NCBI RefSeq assembly: GCF_019084545.1
Contig: NZ_JAHREP010000009.1
Coordinates: 62,001-126,000, forward strand
Direction: 5' to 3'
DNA length: 64,000 nucleotides
Origin: Marinobacterium ramblicola
GTDB lineage: Bacteria > Pseudomonadota > Gammaproteobacteria > Pseudomonadales > Balneatricaceae
The stretch's first letter is position 1. Every line of letters starts with the position of its first letter. Below the pieces are notes generated by a model. It was not told the origin of the DNA. It made no database searches and saw only the letters and a list, made by a program, of their open reading frames with translations. The translations under genes were made by a program, and so were the position numbers. Of this stretch, positions 62,602 through 64,000 are shown in pieces.

Positions 62602-63943
62602 GGGCAAGGTGCGCCCGTCGGTAGTCCACGTGAATCCTGCCGTTCGGCTCCGCGACCTGCCAGGGACGGCTGATACCGCCGAGCTGCTCGGCAACGGCCA
62701 GCCCCGACTGCAGACCATCCTCATGGAAGCCGTAGCCGAAATAGGCGCCGCAGAACCAGGTCCGCTGCTGACCCTGCAGGCTCCATAGCTCACGCTGAGC
62801 ATCGGCAGAGCTGGCACCAAAGGCAGGATGGTCATAAAAGAAGGTGCGGACGATACTGCCCGGTGCCGGTTCCACAAGCGGGTTGAGCGACACGAAAATA
62901 TCGCGATCTGTGGCCAGGGGCTGCAGCCGGTTCATCCAGTAGGTCACCGAGACCTTGCGCTTGCTCTCCTCCTCACCTGAGGCCAGGTAGTTCCAGCTTG
63001 ACCAAACCGCCCTGTTGCGCGGCATCAGACTTGCGTCCGTGTGCAGATAGGCGCGATTGCGCTGGTAGGGGAACTGGCCTAGCAGACGCTGCTCCCGCGG
63101 CGTTGGCGCATCAAGCAGCTTTAGCGCCTGATCGGAGTGGCAGGCCAGCACCACCTCATCGAAATACTCTCGCTTGCCATGCAGGTCCTCGACAACCACC
63201 CGATCGGGTTCGCGGATGATCCTTTGCACATGACGGTTCAGCTGTACCGGATTGCGCAGGGATGCGGTTAGCTTCTCCACGTAGCGACGGCTCCCTCCTA
63301 CCACGGTACGCCATTGGGGACGGTCGCTGAGCTGAACCAGTCCGTGATTGCGACAGAAGTTCAAGAAGCTGCGGGCGGGATACTCCAACATTCGGTCGAC
63401 CGGTGTTGACCAGATTGCAGCCCCCATCGGCAGAAGATGATCGTAGATAAACGCATCGCCGTACCCACCATCCCGAAGCAGCTCTCCGAGCGTGAGCCGG
63501 TCGATATCCTGCCGCCCGGCCATCCGCTCAGCATTGCGGTAGAAGCGCAGCAGATCGGCCAGCATGCGCCAAAAGCGAGGCCGCAGCAGATTCTTGCGTT
63601 GCGCGAAAAGTCCACCAAGATTGGTGCCGTTGTATTCCAGCGCGCCATCGTTGGCTGAGATAGCGAAGGTCATCTCGGTATCGCAGCACTCCACCTCCAG
63701 CAGCTTGAACAGCTCCACCAGGTTGGGGTAGTTGAGCGGATTGAACACGATAAAGCCGGTGTCGACATCCACCTGCGTCCCATCCAGCTCGAAGTTCACC
63801 GTGTTGCTGTGGCCGCCAAGCCGGTCATCCTTCTCATACAGGGTGACGTCATGATAGCGGTTCAGCAGCCAGGCGCTGCTGAGGCCGGAGATACCTGAGC
63901 CAATCACAGCGATCTTCTTCGGGTTTAGTGCTCTAATATTCAT
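62594..63943 (-). CDS. FAD-dependent amine-oxidase-like oxidoreductase
   Basis: 449 residues. FAD fingerprint KKIAVIGSGISGLSSAWLLNRYHDVTLYEKDDRLGGHSNTV at 9-49; the C-terminal FAD block is WFCGAYFGYGFHEDGLQSGLAVAEQLGG. Typical first gene of the oxidase-DUF1365-cfa operon. The related Rhodobacter genes belong to the RpoE-ChrR singlet oxygen response. It could desaturate or oxidise modified fatty acyl chains; this is an inference from context. Upstream control lies beyond the right edge. Confidence 0.9.
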   Translation of the reverse strand: MNIRALNPKKIAVIGSGISGLSSAWLLNRYHDVTLYEKDDRLGGHSNTVNFELDGTQVDVDTGFIVFNPLNYPNLVELFKLLEVECCDTEMTFAISANDGALEYNGTNLGGLFAQRKNLLRPRFWRMLADLLRFYRNAERMAGRQDIDRLTLGELLRDGGYGDAFIYDHLLPMGAAIWSTPVDRMLEYPARSFLNFCRNHGLVQLSDRPQWRTVVGGSRRYVEKLTASLRNPVQLNRHVQRIIREPDRVVVEDLHGKREYFDEVVLACHSDQALKLLDAPTPREQRLLGQFPYQRNRAYLHTDASLMPRNRAVWSSWNYLASGEEESKRKVSVTYWMNRLQPLATDRDIFVSLNPLVEPAPGSIVRTFFYDHPAFGASSADAQRELWSLQGQQRTWFCGAYFGYGFHEDGLQSGLAVAEQLGGISRPWQVAEPNGRIHVDYRRAHLAHG

Positions 63944-64000
63944 GGGCTGACATTCATCTGCGGTTTTTACGCTTTAACGCAACGCCGAAGGAATTGGATC

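Noticed and set aside
62602-62877. 92-residue extension of the DUF1365 protein
   Set aside because: It lies within the oxidase gene in another frame; ATG 62601 gives the normal family start.
1-64000. tRNA, rRNA, CRISPR array, IS elements
   Set aside because: None were recognised by eye; a tRNAscan or ISfinder search was not possible here.

Overview
This window looks like the chromosome of a motile, GC-rich gammaproteobacterium, most like marine Oceanospirillales. That is inferred from urease and urea-transporter gene content, PuuABC-type polyamine genes, RlmC, a Fur box, and NtrC/sigma-54 style promoters. I saw no rRNA, tRNA, CRISPR array, transposase or integrase. Almost everything serves nitrogen scavenging and the signalling that controls it.

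Layout. 1-6560: purine salvage and breakdown (5' part of xanthine dehydrogenase xdhA; a BMP-type nucleoside ABC transporter with ATPase, two permeases and binding protein; gpt). 6680-6810: a good candidate for a Fur-controlled small RNA. 6809-9178: membrane GGDEF-EAL protein. 9479-13931: ureABC-E-ureJ-like-FG on the minus strand. 14515-20706: two plus-strand genes, an Amt-PAS-PAS-GGDEF-EAL fusion and a PHP-glycosyltransferase fusion, which split the urease locus. 20651-27164: ureD behind urtABCDE (urea ABC transporter). 27368-29682: carbamate kinase and a cyclic-2,3-diphosphoglycerate-synthetase-like ATPase. 29977-32293: PpiC and an aromatic-ring monooxygenase. 32530-39096: an operon of chemoreceptor, NCS1 nucleobase-permease/hybrid histidine kinase fusion, and LuxR-type response regulator. 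39369-44428: puuA-puuB, a GGDEF-EAL gene flanked by 111-bp direct repeats of the puuB 3' end, then a divergent second puuA-like gene and, further on, puuC. 46164-52978: housekeeping and small accessory genes (DUF1810, IMPase, RlmC, Spy-like protein, GlxA-type regulator, isochorismatase-family hydrolase). 53283-55530: an AT-richer accessory patch with a MACPF/stonustoxin-like putative pore-former and a small Cys protein. 55531-63943: TPR protein, lipoprotein, MFS/LysR pair, and an amine oxidase-DUF1365-cfa lipid-modification operon.

How it fits together. Purines, nucleosides, urea, ammonium and polyamines are taken up or degraded to ammonia. Two transporter folds have been joined to signalling outputs (Amt to c-di-GMP enzymes; NCS1 permease to a phosphorelay), so nutrient sensing and behaviour (surface attachment, chemotaxis, transcription) are linked. 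Sequence-level regulatory sites support this. A pair of NtrC-like sites lies between the divergent urease and Amt-fusion genes, each of which has a sigma-54 type promoter. A second NtrC pair plus a very good sigma-54 promoter precedes the chemoreceptor-kinase-regulator operon. RutR-like palindromes precede both purine transport and gpt transcription units.
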